A stretch of DNA of 33,187 nt from assembly GCA_020629955.1 (NCBI GenBank), contig JAHDCI010000043.1:1-33187 (forward strand), given 5' to 3'. A program made the translations under genes and the position numbers. The notes under the pieces are model-generated. The model saw nothing but the letters and a program-made list of their open reading frames with translations. It was not told the DNA's origin and searched no databases. Positions within the stretch are counted from its first letter, which is position 1; each line of letters begins with the position of its first letter. The DNA comes from Myxococcota bacterium. GTDB lineage: Bacteria > Myxococcota_A > Polyangia > Polyangiales > Houyiibacteriaceae. Below are positions 23,221-32,471 of this stretch, piece after piece.

Positions 23221-24348
23221 TCAGCCATCGATCTGAGACTGTTCCACCACCTCAAGGCCGTATCCCTCAAGGCTCGGGATGCGCCGGGGACGCTTTGTTA
23301 GCAGACGAATCTTTCCGAGGCCGACGTCCGCGAGGACTTGCGCTCCAAGCCCGTACTCCCGAAGAACTTCGCCTTGCTCGGGTCGGGGACGTTCGCTGGG
23401 CTCGCCGGAGAAGAACGCGAGATCGTTCTGCAACGAGGTGGCCGAGGGCAGGACCAGAATAACGCCCGAGCCTTCGGCTTCGATCGCTTCGATCGCGCTC
23501 TGCATTGGAACGCGAGCGGGATGGGTGAGGCCGACCATATCGCCGAGCACGCTCCCCGTATGCACGCGAACGAGCGTGGGATCTTGGCTGACTTCGCCAT
23601 GCTGAAGCAGGAGGAGTTCGCGCGCATCCGTTGCCACGCGATAGACCTTGGCAGTCCACTCCTTTCCGCTCCCGAGAGAGAGCGGTGTCTCACGAACGAG
23701 CTCGACGAGACGCTCGCGCGAGAGGCGATACTCGATCAGGTCGGCGATGCTCAAAAGGCAGAGCGAGTGCTTCTCCGCGAACTCAACGAGGTCGTCGTAG
23801 CGCGCCATCGTGCCGTCTTCGTTCATGATCTCACAGATCACGCCCGACGGGGTAAGCCCGGCCAGGCGAGCGAGATCGACGCTGCCTTCCGTGTGTCCCG
23901 TGCGCTGAAGTACCCCTCCGGGTTTCGCCTGAATCGGGAAGATATGGCCAGGGCTGACGATATCTTCGGCGCTCTTTGCGGCATCGACTGCGGTGACCAC
24001 GGTGTGGCTTCGGTCCGCGGCGCTAATGCCGGTCGTTACGCCTTCGCGCGCTTCGATGCTCACCGTGAAGGCCGTCGATCGATTCGAGCTGTTCTTCTCG
24101 ACCATTAGATTCAGCCCGAGCTCACGTGTGCGCTTCTCGGTCAGGGAAAGACAGATCAGGCCGCGGGCATGCGTCGCCATAAAGTTGATCGCTTCGGGCG
24201 TGCACAGCTCGGAGGCCATCACGAGGTCACCCTCGTTTTCGCGGTCTTCGTCATCCGTCAAGATCACGAGTTCTCCGCGGCGGATCGCGTCGAGCGCGGC
24301 CAGGGTGCGGGCGATTCCATCACTTTGTTTCAGAAGCGGCTGATTCAT
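23221..24348 (-). CDS. ribB: 3,4-dihydroxy-2-butanone-4-phosphate synthase with a degenerate GTP cyclohydrolase II domain
   Basis: 375 residues, RibBA-like layout. The RibB half (about 1-205) is intact: it makes the four-carbon unit of riboflavin from ribulose 5-phosphate, with the acidic loop DDEDRENEGDLVMA, the HIFPI segment, RTGHTEGSVDLARLAG and VICEIMNEDG all present. The RibA half (about 212-375) keeps the fold pattern (LVRVHT, IEAEGSGVILVL, YGLGAQVLADVGLGKIRLLT, LEGYGLEVVE) but has lost the three zinc Cys: the HSEC and RCDC positions read HTGS and HPAR. The RxEGRxIGL catalytic segment is also gone. GTP cyclohydrolase activity is therefore unlikely, and a separate RibA is expected elsewhere. 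No Shine-Dalgarno precedes the ATG, and the inverted-repeat element begins 12 bases upstream. Confidence 0.9.
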   Translation of the reverse strand: MNQPLLKQSDGIARTLAALDAIRRGELVILTDDEDRENEGDLVMASELCTPEAINFMATHARGLICLSLTEKRTRELGLNLMVEKNSSNRSTAFTVSIEAREGVTTGISAADRSHTVVTAVDAAKSAEDIVSPGHIFPIQAKPGGVLQRTGHTEGSVDLARLAGLTPSGVICEIMNEDGTMARYDDLVEFAEKHSLCLLSIADLIEYRLSRERLVELVRETPLSLGSGKEWTAKVYRVATDARELLLLQHGEVSQDPTLVRVHTGSVLGDMVGLTHPARVPMQSAIEAIEAEGSGVILVLPSATSLQNDLAFFSGEPSERPRPEQGEVLREYGLGAQVLADVGLGKIRLLTKRPRRIPSLEGYGLEVVEQSQIDG

Positions 24349-24360
24349 GGGGAGTCTCTA

Positions 24361-24519
24361 GCAGGCCGTTGATTTATTTCCATTCCGAATCGTGGCGGCT
24401 TTGCGGGCGCAGATGCGTCCGATCTGAAGCCGAGTATTGTACATACGTGTCGAAAGTGGGATGGCGTTGGAGGGGTGAAAATGCCGCGAATCGGGATTCG
24501 AAAGAAATCAACGGCCTGC
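24361..24519. repeat. 159-bp MITE-like element with long terminal inverted repeats
   Basis: The ends are GCAGGCCGTTGATTTATTTC (24361-24380) and, reverse-complemented, GCAGGCCGTTGATTTCTTTC (24500-24519): 19 of 20 match, with the first 15 identical. With one gap, similarity continues inward to about 36 bases on each side. Between them there is no gene. This is the form of a miniature inverted-repeat transposable element or the relic of an insertion sequence. No clear target-site duplication was found in the flanks. It occupies most of the 349-base divergent region between ribB and the mscS-like gene. The rest (24520-24697) holds only the candidate TATAGT noted under that gene. Confidence 0.65.
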
Positions 24520-24697
24520 AGTAGGTGAAAGAAAAATGTCCGGCGATTCGATTCCGAGATCGGGGAGTCAGAAGAAGCCTGGGATGGCGTTTTCGATGTG
24601 TCGATGTTCCAGCGAGCACAAAGCGGATATGCCAGGCGACGCTGCGTAGTTGCTCGAGATTGCACTTCCCGAACGCGAGGAGGGTATAGTCCCCGCG

Positions 24698-26401
24698 ATG
24701 GCCAGAAAACAGCTTCAATCGTGTGTCTTTTGGTGCGCCCTTTGGCTTTCCGTAGCGATGTACGTCAGCGTCGCAGGCGCGCAGACTCCCCCCGATTGTT
24801 CGACGCCCCGCAGGGCCGTGGAAACATGGCTCGATAACCTGCAGGAAGACAATTTTCGCCCGCATTTGGCTTCTCGCTGCTTTGATTGGGAGCGAGCCCA
24901 TATTTCCCGCGACGGGAGCCGGGAGGGCCGGACTCGGAAGCTGAAGGCGGTTCTCGATCAGCGCGGTTTGTTGCTCGACCCGGAAGCGCTTCCGGATGTG
25001 ATGGACGTCCCAGACGAAGACCTCCAAGGGGGCCGGCTCGTGATCACGACTCGGCTTCCCGAACTTTTTCTTGAGCGTGTCGGCGAAGAGTGGCTGGTCT
25101 CCTCCATCAGCATTGCTTCGATCCCGAGCCTTTACGCGGAGACGTTCGCGTTCGACGTCGAATCCTACGTGGAGTCCTTTCCGGACTGGTCGAAGGCGGA
25201 GCTGCTTCCGAATATCGCGGTCTGGCAGATCCTCGGCCTCTTGCTCGCAATCCTTCTCGGATTCGTACTTCGTATTATCGTCGCTCGATCGGTCTCGCGG
25301 TGGGGAAGCAAGCTCATTGAGAAGGCTCGGGGCGAAGTGGATCCGAAGATCGCGCAGAGTTCTGCGAATCCGGTGGGCACGCTTATGATGGCCGCTTGGC
25401 TCTGGTGGGCTTTTCCGCTTTTCCGATTCGGCGTCCGAGTAAATCAGATCGGAACGCTCGCGCTCCGCGTGATGGCCGCGATCGCCGCCGTGCTCCTGGT
25501 GTATCGCCTCGTCGACCTTGCGGCGGATGTTTTCGCGCGCCGCGCCGAGCGGACCGAGACGAAGCTCGACGACCAGATCGTGCCGATGCTGCGTAAGACC
25601 GTGAAGGTCTTTGTCGTCATCGTCGGCTTCATCTTTGTGCTGCAGAATCTCGACATCGATGTCGGCTCGTTGCTCGCAGGTGTCTCCCTCGGCGGACTCG
25701 CGTTTACCCTCGCTGCGAAAGATACGGTTGCAAACTTATTTGGCAGCGTGAGCATCTTCGCGGACCAGCCTTTTCAGATCGGCGATTGGATCAAGGTCGA
25801 CGGCCACGAAGGCGTGGTCGAAGAGGTTGGGATGCGCTCGACGCGGGTGCGTACGTTCTACGATTCCGTCGTCACGATCCCAAACTCGATCGTCGCGGGC
25901 GGCGCCGTCGACAACTTCGGCAAGCGGCGTCACCGCCGCTGCAAGGCCACGTTTGGGCTGACCTACGATGCAACGCCCGATCAGATTCAGGCATTCGTCG
26001 AAGGCGTACGCGCAATTCTCGCGGCGAGCGAAGCGGTGGAACAAGAGCGCGTTGAGGTCTCTTTCCAGGGCTTCGGAGATAGCGCGCTCGAGATCATGGT
26101 CTACTTCTTCTTTAACGTGGAAACGTGGACCGAGGAGCTCAAGGCGCGTCAGAATATCTACCTTGAGATCATGCGCTTCGCTCAGGATATCGGTGTCGGT
26201 TTCGCCTTCCCAAGCCAGACCCTGTATGTGAAGCGAGACGACGTCGTTCCGGGGCGGTCTCCAACGCGCGACGAGCTTCGCTGGGCGGTCGAGGGGTACG
26301 GCCCCAAAGGGGAGCGTTCGCTTCCGGACAGCCCACGCATCGCGCCGGAGATGGTCGAATCGGAAAAGGGCGAAGGCAGCGCCGACGACGGGGAGGGCTA
26401 G
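24698..26401 (+). CDS. MscS-family mechanosensitive ion channel
   Basis: 567 residues from the ATG at 24698, followed at once by a signal peptide (about 1-28, cleavage near AGAQ). A periplasmic domain (about 30-160) precedes four to five membrane helices (about 175-360). The pore helix is Gly/Ala-rich (VGSLLAGVSLGGLAFTLAAKD), followed by the beta domain (FGSVSIFADQPFQIGDWIKV, VEEVGMRSTRVRTFYDSVVTIPNS) and the C-terminal alpha/beta domain. It would open on membrane tension to release solutes on osmotic downshock. An earlier in-frame TTG at 24650 lacks a ribosome site and would place 16 residues before the signal peptide. TATAGT lies 7 bases before the ATG, so the message may be nearly leaderless. 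It is divergent from ribB. Confidence 0.9.
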   Translation: MARKQLQSCVFWCALWLSVAMYVSVAGAQTPPDCSTPRRAVETWLDNLQEDNFRPHLASRCFDWERAHISRDGSREGRTRKLKAVLDQRGLLLDPEALPDVMDVPDEDLQGGRLVITTRLPELFLERVGEEWLVSSISIASIPSLYAETFAFDVESYVESFPDWSKAELLPNIAVWQILGLLLAILLGFVLRIIVARSVSRWGSKLIEKARGEVDPKIAQSSANPVGTLMMAAWLWWAFPLFRFGVRVNQIGTLALRVMAAIAAVLLVYRLVDLAADVFARRAERTETKLDDQIVPMLRKTVKVFVVIVGFIFVLQNLDIDVGSLLAGVSLGGLAFTLAAKDTVANLFGSVSIFADQPFQIGDWIKVDGHEGVVEEVGMRSTRVRTFYDSVVTIPNSIVAGGAVDNFGKRRHRRCKATFGLTYDATPDQIQAFVEGVRAILAASEAVEQERVEVSFQGFGDSALEIMVYFFFNVETWTEELKARQNIYLEIMRFAQDIGVGFAFPSQTLYVKRDDVVPGRSPTRDELRWAVEGYGPKGERSLPDSPRIAPEMVESEKGEGSADDGEG

Positions 26402-26527
26402 CAGCAAACGCGAGACATACGAGCCTGCTAGTCGGCTGTTGGGAACCGACCCCGTGAGGCTTTCCTTCGGAATGGGCTCGGGGCAGACATTGGTTCCTTC
26501 AAGGTGGAACCTGGCTCGCCTCGCAAG

Positions 26528-26779
26528 ATGATCCCATCTCCGGTCGTGTTCGGCCTTCTCTCTTTGGCGTGGGTTGCCGTTTCCGTTTTCGAGTTTCGCG
26601 ATCTTCCGTGGTCGAGTTCGAGGTGGCCTGGAGTTTGGTTTGTTGTTTGGGGGCTGAGCACTGCGGCCGCGTATTTCGCTGCATGGCATCGCCCCAGGCT
26701 TCGCTTCGCAGTTTCTGTCCAGGGCGGGATGATGCTTGGAGTGATCGCCCACGCTTCGATTGCGCCATGGTGCTATTGA
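26528..26779 (+). CDS. Small membrane protein, three helices
   Basis: 83 residues from the ATG at 26528 (a GTG at 26504 would add 8). Three hydrophobic helices are predicted (about 5-20, 34-52, 60-77), separated by Arg/Trp-rich turns, so it is an inner-membrane protein. No family is recognised. It follows the channel gene by about 125 bases and is separated from the next small membrane gene by 3 bases, so those two are probably one transcript. Ribosome sites are weak for both starts. Confidence 0.5.
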   Translation: MIPSPVVFGLLSLAWVAVSVFEFRDLPWSSSRWPGVWFVVWGLSTAAAYFAAWHRPRLRFAVSVQGGMMLGVIAHASIAPWCY

Positions 26780-26782
26780 TCG

Positions 26783-27121
26783 ATGCGGATTGAGCTTGAG
26801 AAACGGGGCATTGCGAGCGTCCAGACGCGGAGGCCGTCGATGTCTCTGCGCGCGCTTTGCGCCTGGGCTGCGTTTGCGATTGTCACCCTCATTACGATGC
26901 ACGGCGAGATCGTCGACGCGCTGCCGTTTCCCTTCGCCTATGGATTGGCGGCGGGCATTTGGGGTTTGGGCTGGGCCTGGGTGGTCCCGCTCCGCTCCGG
27001 CGATGCCCTCTGGACAATCTTCTTTCGAAGCATGCTCTTGGCAGTTCAGCTCGGTCTGATGGTCGTGATTTGGATGTACGCCTGGATGATGCTGGCAATT
27101 TCCCAAGGCGAGTACTTTTGA
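26783..27121 (+). CDS. Small membrane protein, probable partner of the preceding one
   Basis: 112 residues. A basic N-terminal tail is followed by about three membrane helices: ALCAWAAFAIVTLITMHG, FPFAYGLAAGIWGLGWAWVV and MLLAVQLGLMVVIWMYAWMML. Polar residues are few, so a transport or assembly role inside the membrane is likely, but the family is unknown to me. It starts 3 bases after the preceding stop, which suggests coupled translation and perhaps a hetero-complex. It converges on the FG-GAP lipoprotein gene with 6 bases between them. Confidence 0.55.
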   Translation: MRIELEKRGIASVQTRRPSMSLRALCAWAAFAIVTLITMHGEIVDALPFPFAYGLAAGIWGLGWAWVVPLRSGDALWTIFFRSMLLAVQLGLMVVIWMYAWMMLAISQGEYF

Positions 27122-27127
27122 GCGGCA

Positions 27128-29146
27128 CTACTCGCGACGAAACACATTTGCGGCGCCTGAGTGCAACCGCTCGCCTACAAGCAACTCAGGGGCCACTCCG
27201 GCACCAGAGGTGGAATCGAGTCGTGTTCCCACGACAACCCAGTTCGCTGCGTTGCTTGTGGCGATAGAGGTCCCGAACTGGGCTCCCACGCGTGGTGCGT
27301 TTTGCTTTAACCAATCGGTCTCGAGCCATTCACCCGTGGCCGTTCGAACAAACGCGTAGACGATTCCAGAGTTTTGGAGGCGGTTATCGAACTCTCCCGC
27401 GACTTCGCTGTCATCATCAAACGCCGCGACAAAGAGGACCTGCCCATCGGAGGAAAGCTCGAGCGCACTCGTGAAGCGATCCGAATCTTCACCGATCGAT
27501 GGACGAATCTGGGGCCCCGCAGCCCATCTACCATCAAGTTCTTCGAAGATGTGGGCAACCCCTTCATAGGTTGAACCGCTTCCGACGGCGCCAACCGCGA
27601 GTCGAGTCCCAGCCGCATTGAATGAGAGATCGGAACCGAAACGAAGACGATCTCCAATCTCTTCACTCTTCAAATACTCGCGAACGTTCCATGAGGCTCC
27701 GTCAAACGCGTATAGAAAGACCGCCCCGGATGAGACCGATGAGTTATCCGTAACGTCTTCCGGGTTGGCGCTGCTCTCGCTCGGGACGCCGACAGCGATC
27801 AGCGTACCCGCTTCGTTGATGTCGACAGAAGCGCCAAAGCTATCGAAATCGTCTGGTGCCAGGCTCTTCAGAAATGCTTCTTCCTCCCACATGTCTCCCA
27901 AGCGACGGTAGACGTGGACGGCTCCTGAGAAAGGACTGGAATTGTCATCACCCATCGGAGTACTCGCAGAATGAACGCCCGGCACGCTGCTCGATTCCAT
28001 CGCGGCTCCGATGACGATGACGCTCCCATCGCCGTTCGCAGCGATGCTGTTGCCAAACTGGTCGTTCGGATCGTTGTTCCCCGGTTGGTAACGGCCTCGA
28101 TCGATCCATGATTCACCATCACTCTCAAAGATGTAGACGGCCCCTCCCTGAACTCCACCCCCCGAGCTGCTTGCGCGCGGGGCGCTCACGAGAAGGACAT
28201 TTCCGTCGCCGCTGAGAGCCACATGCCGTCCGAAATGCTCGCGCGCAACTACCGAAGGTTTGAGATAGTTCATAAACCGCCACGTGTTCGTGTCCCCGTC
28301 GCGTCGATAGATGAAGACGGCTCCGCGCCCCGAACTCTCGTTGTCGTCCTCGCCACTTAGTCCGCTCTCCTGGGGAGCGCCGATGGCGAGCAGATCCCCG
28401 GCATCATTCATCGCAACGTCGTAACCAAACTCATCGCCTTCATCTGGGAAGTTGGCTTTGATGAGGATTTGATCCGCCCAACCCTCCGGCATCGACCCAT
28501 CGGTGGAGCCGTCGATGCTCGCATCTCCCCCATCGTTCACTCCCCCGTCCGACTCGCTGCCAGAAAGCGGCACACATTCATCGAGTTCAACATTGCACGC
28601 CGAGGCCGCTGAACAGCCATTTGAGAAGAGACATAGTCCTTGATCGCAGCTCACGCTTAGACATCCGACGCTACTCTCACAGTCAGCTGGACCTTCGCAT
28701 TGAAGTGGTGCGCAAGTGTCTCCGTCTTCACTACACTCGGGCGGCACGCATTCTCCACCGAGACATGCGAGCGCGCTTGGACTATCGCCCGCGGCTGGGC
28801 AGAGTACTCCCAGGCAGCTGCGGAGGAGGTAGAACGTGGAGAGGGTATCTGTATCGACCCTGATTTGGATGGGGCGAGTCAGGACATCTTCTCCGCGAAG
28901 TCGCAGGCCTACGGAGCCCTCCAGCGTCCCTCGCGGGACCTCTTCCGCAAACGCTCTCAGTCCCCCAAGCCAATCCTCGTTCGGGGTTCCGGAGAGCACG
29001 CGGGCCTCCCCTTCAATGATAGCAAAGACCTCGTCGAATTCTTCGCCCGCGATGAAGTCTGTGACGATGTCGACCCTCAAAACTGGATCCGTTGAGCATC
29101 CGAAGAGAACGAGCGAGCTCATGAGGGCGATCAGCCGTACGACCAT
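27128..29146 (-). CDS. FG-GAP (integrin-type) seven-bladed propeller lipoprotein
   Basis: 672 residues. The lipoprotein signal ends LVLFGC with C17 as anchor. Residues about 18-105 form a beta-rich domain, about 110-195 a Cys-rich segment with at least 14 Cys in paired spacings like EGF/notch-type modules, and a short Gly/Asp/Ser linker follows. From about 230 there are seven repeats with the FG..V/I...G..L.VG/A-P pattern: EFGYDVAMNDAGDLLAIGAP, HFGRHVALSGDGNVLLVSAP, QFGNSIAANGDGSVIVIGAA, SFGASVDINEAGTLIAVGVP, FGSDLSFNAAGTRLAVGAV, RFTSALELSSDGQVLFVAAF and QFGTSIATSNAANWVVVGTR. Seven blades make one full integrin-alpha-like propeller, with DxD/N loops that may bind Ca2+. A surface adhesin or binding protein is the best guess. 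The hppA terminator lies between it and the upstream gene, so it has its own promoter. Confidence 0.88.
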   Translation of the reverse strand: MVVRLIALMSSLVLFGCSTDPVLRVDIVTDFIAGEEFDEVFAIIEGEARVLSGTPNEDWLGGLRAFAEEVPRGTLEGSVGLRLRGEDVLTRPIQIRVDTDTLSTFYLLRSCLGVLCPAAGDSPSALACLGGECVPPECSEDGDTCAPLQCEGPADCESSVGCLSVSCDQGLCLFSNGCSAASACNVELDECVPLSGSESDGGVNDGGDASIDGSTDGSMPEGWADQILIKANFPDEGDEFGYDVAMNDAGDLLAIGAPQESGLSGEDDNESSGRGAVFIYRRDGDTNTWRFMNYLKPSVVAREHFGRHVALSGDGNVLLVSAPRASSSGGGVQGGAVYIFESDGESWIDRGRYQPGNNDPNDQFGNSIAANGDGSVIVIGAAMESSSVPGVHSASTPMGDDNSSPFSGAVHVYRRLGDMWEEEAFLKSLAPDDFDSFGASVDINEAGTLIAVGVPSESSANPEDVTDNSSVSSGAVFLYAFDGASWNVREYLKSEEIGDRLRFGSDLSFNAAGTRLAVGAVGSGSTYEGVAHIFEELDGRWAAGPQIRPSIGEDSDRFTSALELSSDGQVLFVAAFDDDSEVAGEFDNRLQNSGIVYAFVRTATGEWLETDWLKQNAPRVGAQFGTSIATSNAANWVVVGTRLDSTSGAGVAPELLVGERLHSGAANVFRRE

Positions 29147-29205
29147 ACGGAAAGCGTACCAGGTCCGACTTGGGCACGTCGTTTTAGAAATGACTCCGCT
29201 TCAAC

Positions 29206-29235
29206 GAAAAAGGGCCGCTTCCTGAGAAGCGGCCC
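29206..29235 (-). terminator. Rho-independent terminator of the pyrophosphatase gene
   Basis: Perfect 10-bp stem (GGGCCGCTTC at 29212-29221, GAAGCGGCCC at 29226-29235), 4-base loop, followed on the minus strand by a T5 run (A-run at 29207-29211 on plus). It starts 30 bases after the pyrophosphatase stop codon. Confidence 0.9.
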
Positions 29236-29265
29236 ATTCGTTTTCCCTTTGCAGGGAGGTTCCGA

Positions 29266-32200
29266 TCAAAGGCGGTCGAGATGAATCTCAATGCGGCGGT
29301 TCTGCGCGCGGCCTTCTTCGGTGTCGTTGTCGGCGACCGGGTTCTCCTGTCCGAAGCCGACGGCGTCGAGACGTTCCGCATTCATGCCACGCTCGATAAG
29401 CGCGGCCTTGACGGCGTCGGCGCGCTGCTGGCTGAGCTCGTGGTTGCGCTCGGCGTCACCGGTGTTGTCGGTGTGGCCGTCGATGCGGAGGTGAATCGAG
29501 GTCGGGCACTCGTCGGCTGCAGCCTTAAGCTGGTCGAGGAGCTCGCTGGAGGCGGCGTCAATGTTGGCGCTGCCGGTTTCGAACTGAACCTGGGTCTGAA
29601 GGATTTCAGCGAGCGCAGCGTCGCAGGCGTCGGCGTTCGCCGAGTCCACGAAGTGCGGCTCGAACTCGAAGCCTTCCGGAAGCTCGGAGAAGAGCGCGCG
29701 GACCGCTTCGAGGTTTTCACCAGCGGCTTCGCCCGTCACGGAGATCTTCGCGTCGTCGAAGTCGATACGGCCGCGTGTGAGCTGCGAGAGACCCTGGATA
29801 CCCTTGCTGAGGCAGAGGTCGAGGTCGGCCGGGAACTCGAGCGCATCACTGATGCTGAGCTCGCTGACGTCGACGCTGGCGAAGTGCTGGTTGCCGAGTT
29901 CCTCGATGCGCGCGCGGGTGGCTTCGTCCGGGACGTCGCCGAGCGCCTTGAGGGAGGCGGTGCCGTCTTCGGCAACCACGCGGTCGAGACGAAGGTCGTA
30001 GCCGCGGACAAACGCACCGGCCTGGTCCACCGCATCGCCCACGGCGTCGGCAGCGGCGCCAGCGGCATCGCCCACGGCGCCAGCAGCGTTGCCCGCCGCT
30101 TCGCCGACGGCATCCGCTGCGTCGCCTGCCGCTTCAACGGCGTCACCGGCGACGTCGCCAGCAGCTTCGACCGCACCGGCGGCGGCGCCAGCGGCGGCAC
30201 CCACGGTGTTGGTCGCGAGATCATCGAGGCCCTGACCGGACGCGATGAGGGGAGCGATAACGAGCGAGACAACGCTCATCAGCTTCACGAGGATGTTGAG
30301 GGACGGGCCCGCGGTGTCCTTGAAGGGGTCGCCGACGGTGTCACCAACAACAGAGGCCTTGTGTGCTTCGGAACCCTTCGGGTGAACCGTGCCGTCGCTC
30401 ATCTTGTAGCCGCCGCCTTCGAAGGACTTCTTGGCGTTGTCCCACGCGCCACCGGCGTTGGACATGAAGATGGCCATGAGAACACCCGTCACCGTCACGC
30501 CGGCGAGGAGTCCACCGAGCGCCTGCGCGCCCATTCCGTCACCGACCATATTCGCGCCGAAGCCGACGAGAACGGGGGTGATGATCGCGAGGGCGCCGGG
30601 CGCCATCATGCGCTTGATGGAAGCGCGCGTGGAGATCTCGACGCAGCGAGCGGTATCCGGCTTCGCCTTGCCCTCGAGGAGACCTTCGATCTCTCGGAAC
30701 TGACGACGAACCTCTTCGATCATCTCCATGGCGGCGTCGCCAACGGCGCTCATCGCCATCGCGGAGAAGAGGAAGGGAAGCATGCCGCCAAGGAAGAGCG
30801 AGGCCATGACCATCGGCTGCTGAATGTCGATCGTCTGGATGTTCGCGGTCTGGGCGAATGCGGCGAAGAGCGCGAGGGCGGTCATCGCGGCCGAACCGAT
30901 CGCGAAACCCTTACCGATGGCGGCGGTCGTGTTACCGACGGCGTCAAGCTTGTCGGTACGCTCGCGGACGACGGGGTCCTGCTCGGACATCTCGGCGATG
31001 CCGCCGGCGTTGTCCGCGATCGGGCCGTAGGCGTCAACGGCGAGCTGGATGCCCGTCGTGGAGAGCATGCCGAGTGCGGCGATGGCGACGCCGTAGAGAC
31101 CGGCGACGGCCGAGGCGGCGATGATGCCGATGGCGATGACGATGATCGGGAGCGCCGTGGAGCGCATGCCGACGCCGAGACCGGCGATGATGTTCGTGGC
31201 GGTACCCGTCTTCGACTGTTCCGCGATGGAGTCGACCGGGGCCTTCTCCATGGAGCAGTAGTAGGACGTGATGAGGCCGACGAGCACGCCGACGCCAAGG
31301 CCGACCACCGTTGCGATTCCGACTTCCATGGCCGTGACGGGGTCGTCGCTACCGGCGATGAGCGTGCCCTCTTCCGGCCACATCTGGTTCGCGATCACGA
31401 AGGTAAGAACGGCCATGACGCCCGCGGCACCAAAGGCACCGACGTCGAGCGCGACCTGCGGGTTTCCGCCTTCCTTGACGCGGACGAAGAACGTACCGGC
31501 GACGGAGCAGATGATGCCGGCGCCAGCGATGACGAGCGGCATCACGACGGGCGCGATGCTGTGGCTCTCGCCCGTGGCGCTCACGACATTAAAGCCGAGG
31601 CCGAGGACCATCGCACCGATGATGGCGCCGACGTAGGATTCGAAAAGGTCCGCGCCCATACCGGCGACGTCACCCACGTTGTCGCCCACGTTGTCCGCGA
31701 TAACGGCGGGGTTCCGTGGGTCATCTTCCGGGAGGCCCGCTTCGACCTTACCGACGAGGTCGGCGCCGACGTCCGCGGCCTTCGTGTAGATTCCGCCGCC
31801 GACGCGCGCGAAGAGCGCGATCGAGCTGGCGCCCATCGAGAAGCCGGTGAGGACGGTGATGGCGAGGGAGAGGTTTCCAAAGTCGGAGCCCGTCGCGTCC
31901 GCAAAGACGCCCTGGGTGTACGCGAGGTAGAGACCCGAAAGGCCGATGATGGCAAGACCAACAACGGTCATGCCCATGACGGCGCCGCCCTTGAAGGCGA
32001 CGTCGAGTGCGGCCGGGAGGCCCGAGCGTGCCGCAGCGGTCGTTCGGACGTTCGCGTCCGTTGCGACCTTCATGCCGGCCCAGCCAGCGATGGCGGAGGC
32101 GAACGCACCGAGAACGAAGGAGACCGCGATCAGCGGGCTTCGGCCTTCGCCCATGTTGGCGACGGCGAGAAGGCCGGCCACAACGACGACGAAGATCGAG

Positions 32201-32376
32201 AGGACCTTGTATTCAGCGCGAAGGAACGCCATCGCGCCCGTCTGAATCTGGTCGGCGATTTCGACCATATTCTCGTCGCCTGGGTCTTGTTTCTTGATCC
32301 ACGACGCGCGTGCAAACGCGTAGAGGAGGGCCAGTACGCCGGCCGCTGGTGCAATGTAAATGAGCTGCTCAATCAT
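29266..32376 (-). CDS. hppA: Membrane-bound ion-translocating pyrophosphatase fused to a BON-like region and an OmpA domain
   Basis: 1036 residues in one uninterrupted frame. Residues 1-713 are a complete mPPase that hydrolyses pyrophosphate and exports H+ or Na+: about 16 helices, the PPi/Mg2+ sites DVGADLVGK (202-210), [16 protein letters not shown] (228-236) and the last motif [19 protein letters not shown] (676-694). GNTTAA (481-486) has Ala where K+-independent enzymes have Lys, so the K+-dependent class is predicted. Then come an Ala/Gly/Asp-rich linker (about 722-787), a BON-like region (about 790-913) with [19 protein letters not shown] and [19 protein letters not shown], and an OmpA peptidoglycan-binding domain (929-1036) with [18 protein letters not shown], the [12 protein letters not shown] helix and RRIEIHL. 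The usual enzyme ends near 660-730. mPPase C-termini face the periplasm, so the OmpA part can reach the cell wall. GAGGA lies 7 bases before the ATG. Confidence 0.93.
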   Translation of the reverse strand: MIEQLIYIAPAAGVLALLYAFARASWIKKQDPGDENMVEIADQIQTGAMAFLRAEYKVLSIFVVVVAGLLAVANMGEGRSPLIAVSFVLGAFASAIAGWAGMKVATDANVRTTAAARSGLPAALDVAFKGGAVMGMTVVGLAIIGLSGLYLAYTQGVFADATGSDFGNLSLAITVLTGFSMGASSIALFARVGGGIYTKAADVGADLVGKVEAGLPEDDPRNPAVIADNVGDNVGDVAGMGADLFESYVGAIIGAMVLGLGFNVVSATGESHSIAPVVMPLVIAGAGIICSVAGTFFVRVKEGGNPQVALDVGAFGAAGVMAVLTFVIANQMWPEEGTLIAGSDDPVTAMEVGIATVVGLGVGVLVGLITSYYCSMEKAPVDSIAEQSKTGTATNIIAGLGVGMRSTALPIIVIAIGIIAASAVAGLYGVAIAALGMLSTTGIQLAVDAYGPIADNAGGIAEMSEQDPVVRERTDKLDAVGNTTAAIGKGFAIGSAAMTALALFAAFAQTANIQTIDIQQPMVMASLFLGGMLPFLFSAMAMSAVGDAAMEMIEEVRRQFREIEGLLEGKAKPDTARCVEISTRASIKRMMAPGALAIITPVLVGFGANMVGDGMGAQALGGLLAGVTVTGVLMAIFMSNAGGAWDNAKKSFEGGGYKMSDGTVHPKGSEAHKASVVGDTVGDPFKDTAGPSLNILVKLMSVVSLVIAPLIASGQGLDDLATNTVGAAAGAAAGAVEAAGDVAGDAVEAAGDAADAVGEAAGNAAGAVGDAAGAAADAVGDAVDQAGAFVRGYDLRLDRVVAEDGTASLKALGDVPDEATRARIEELGNQHFASVDVSELSISDALEFPADLDLCLSKGIQGLSQLTRGRIDFDDAKISVTGEAAGENLEAVRALFSELPEGFEFEPHFVDSANADACDAALAEILQTQVQFETGSANIDAASSELLDQLKAAADECPTSIHLRIDGHTDNTGDAERNHELSQQRADAVKAALIERGMNAERLDAVGFGQENPVADNDTEEGRAQNRRIEIHLDRL

Positions 32377-32471
32377 GAGTTATTCCTCGTTGTGCCTCGT
32401 CCGGCTCTCCCGGCTGGGCTTAAGCTCCGTGAAATAGGAACGCGGATCGTTACCCGACCCGCTCGCGGCGC

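Noticed and set aside
24349-24697. An FMN riboswitch upstream of ribB
   Set aside because: Read on the minus strand, the region lacks the conserved FMN-element blocks and is mostly filled by the inverted-repeat element.
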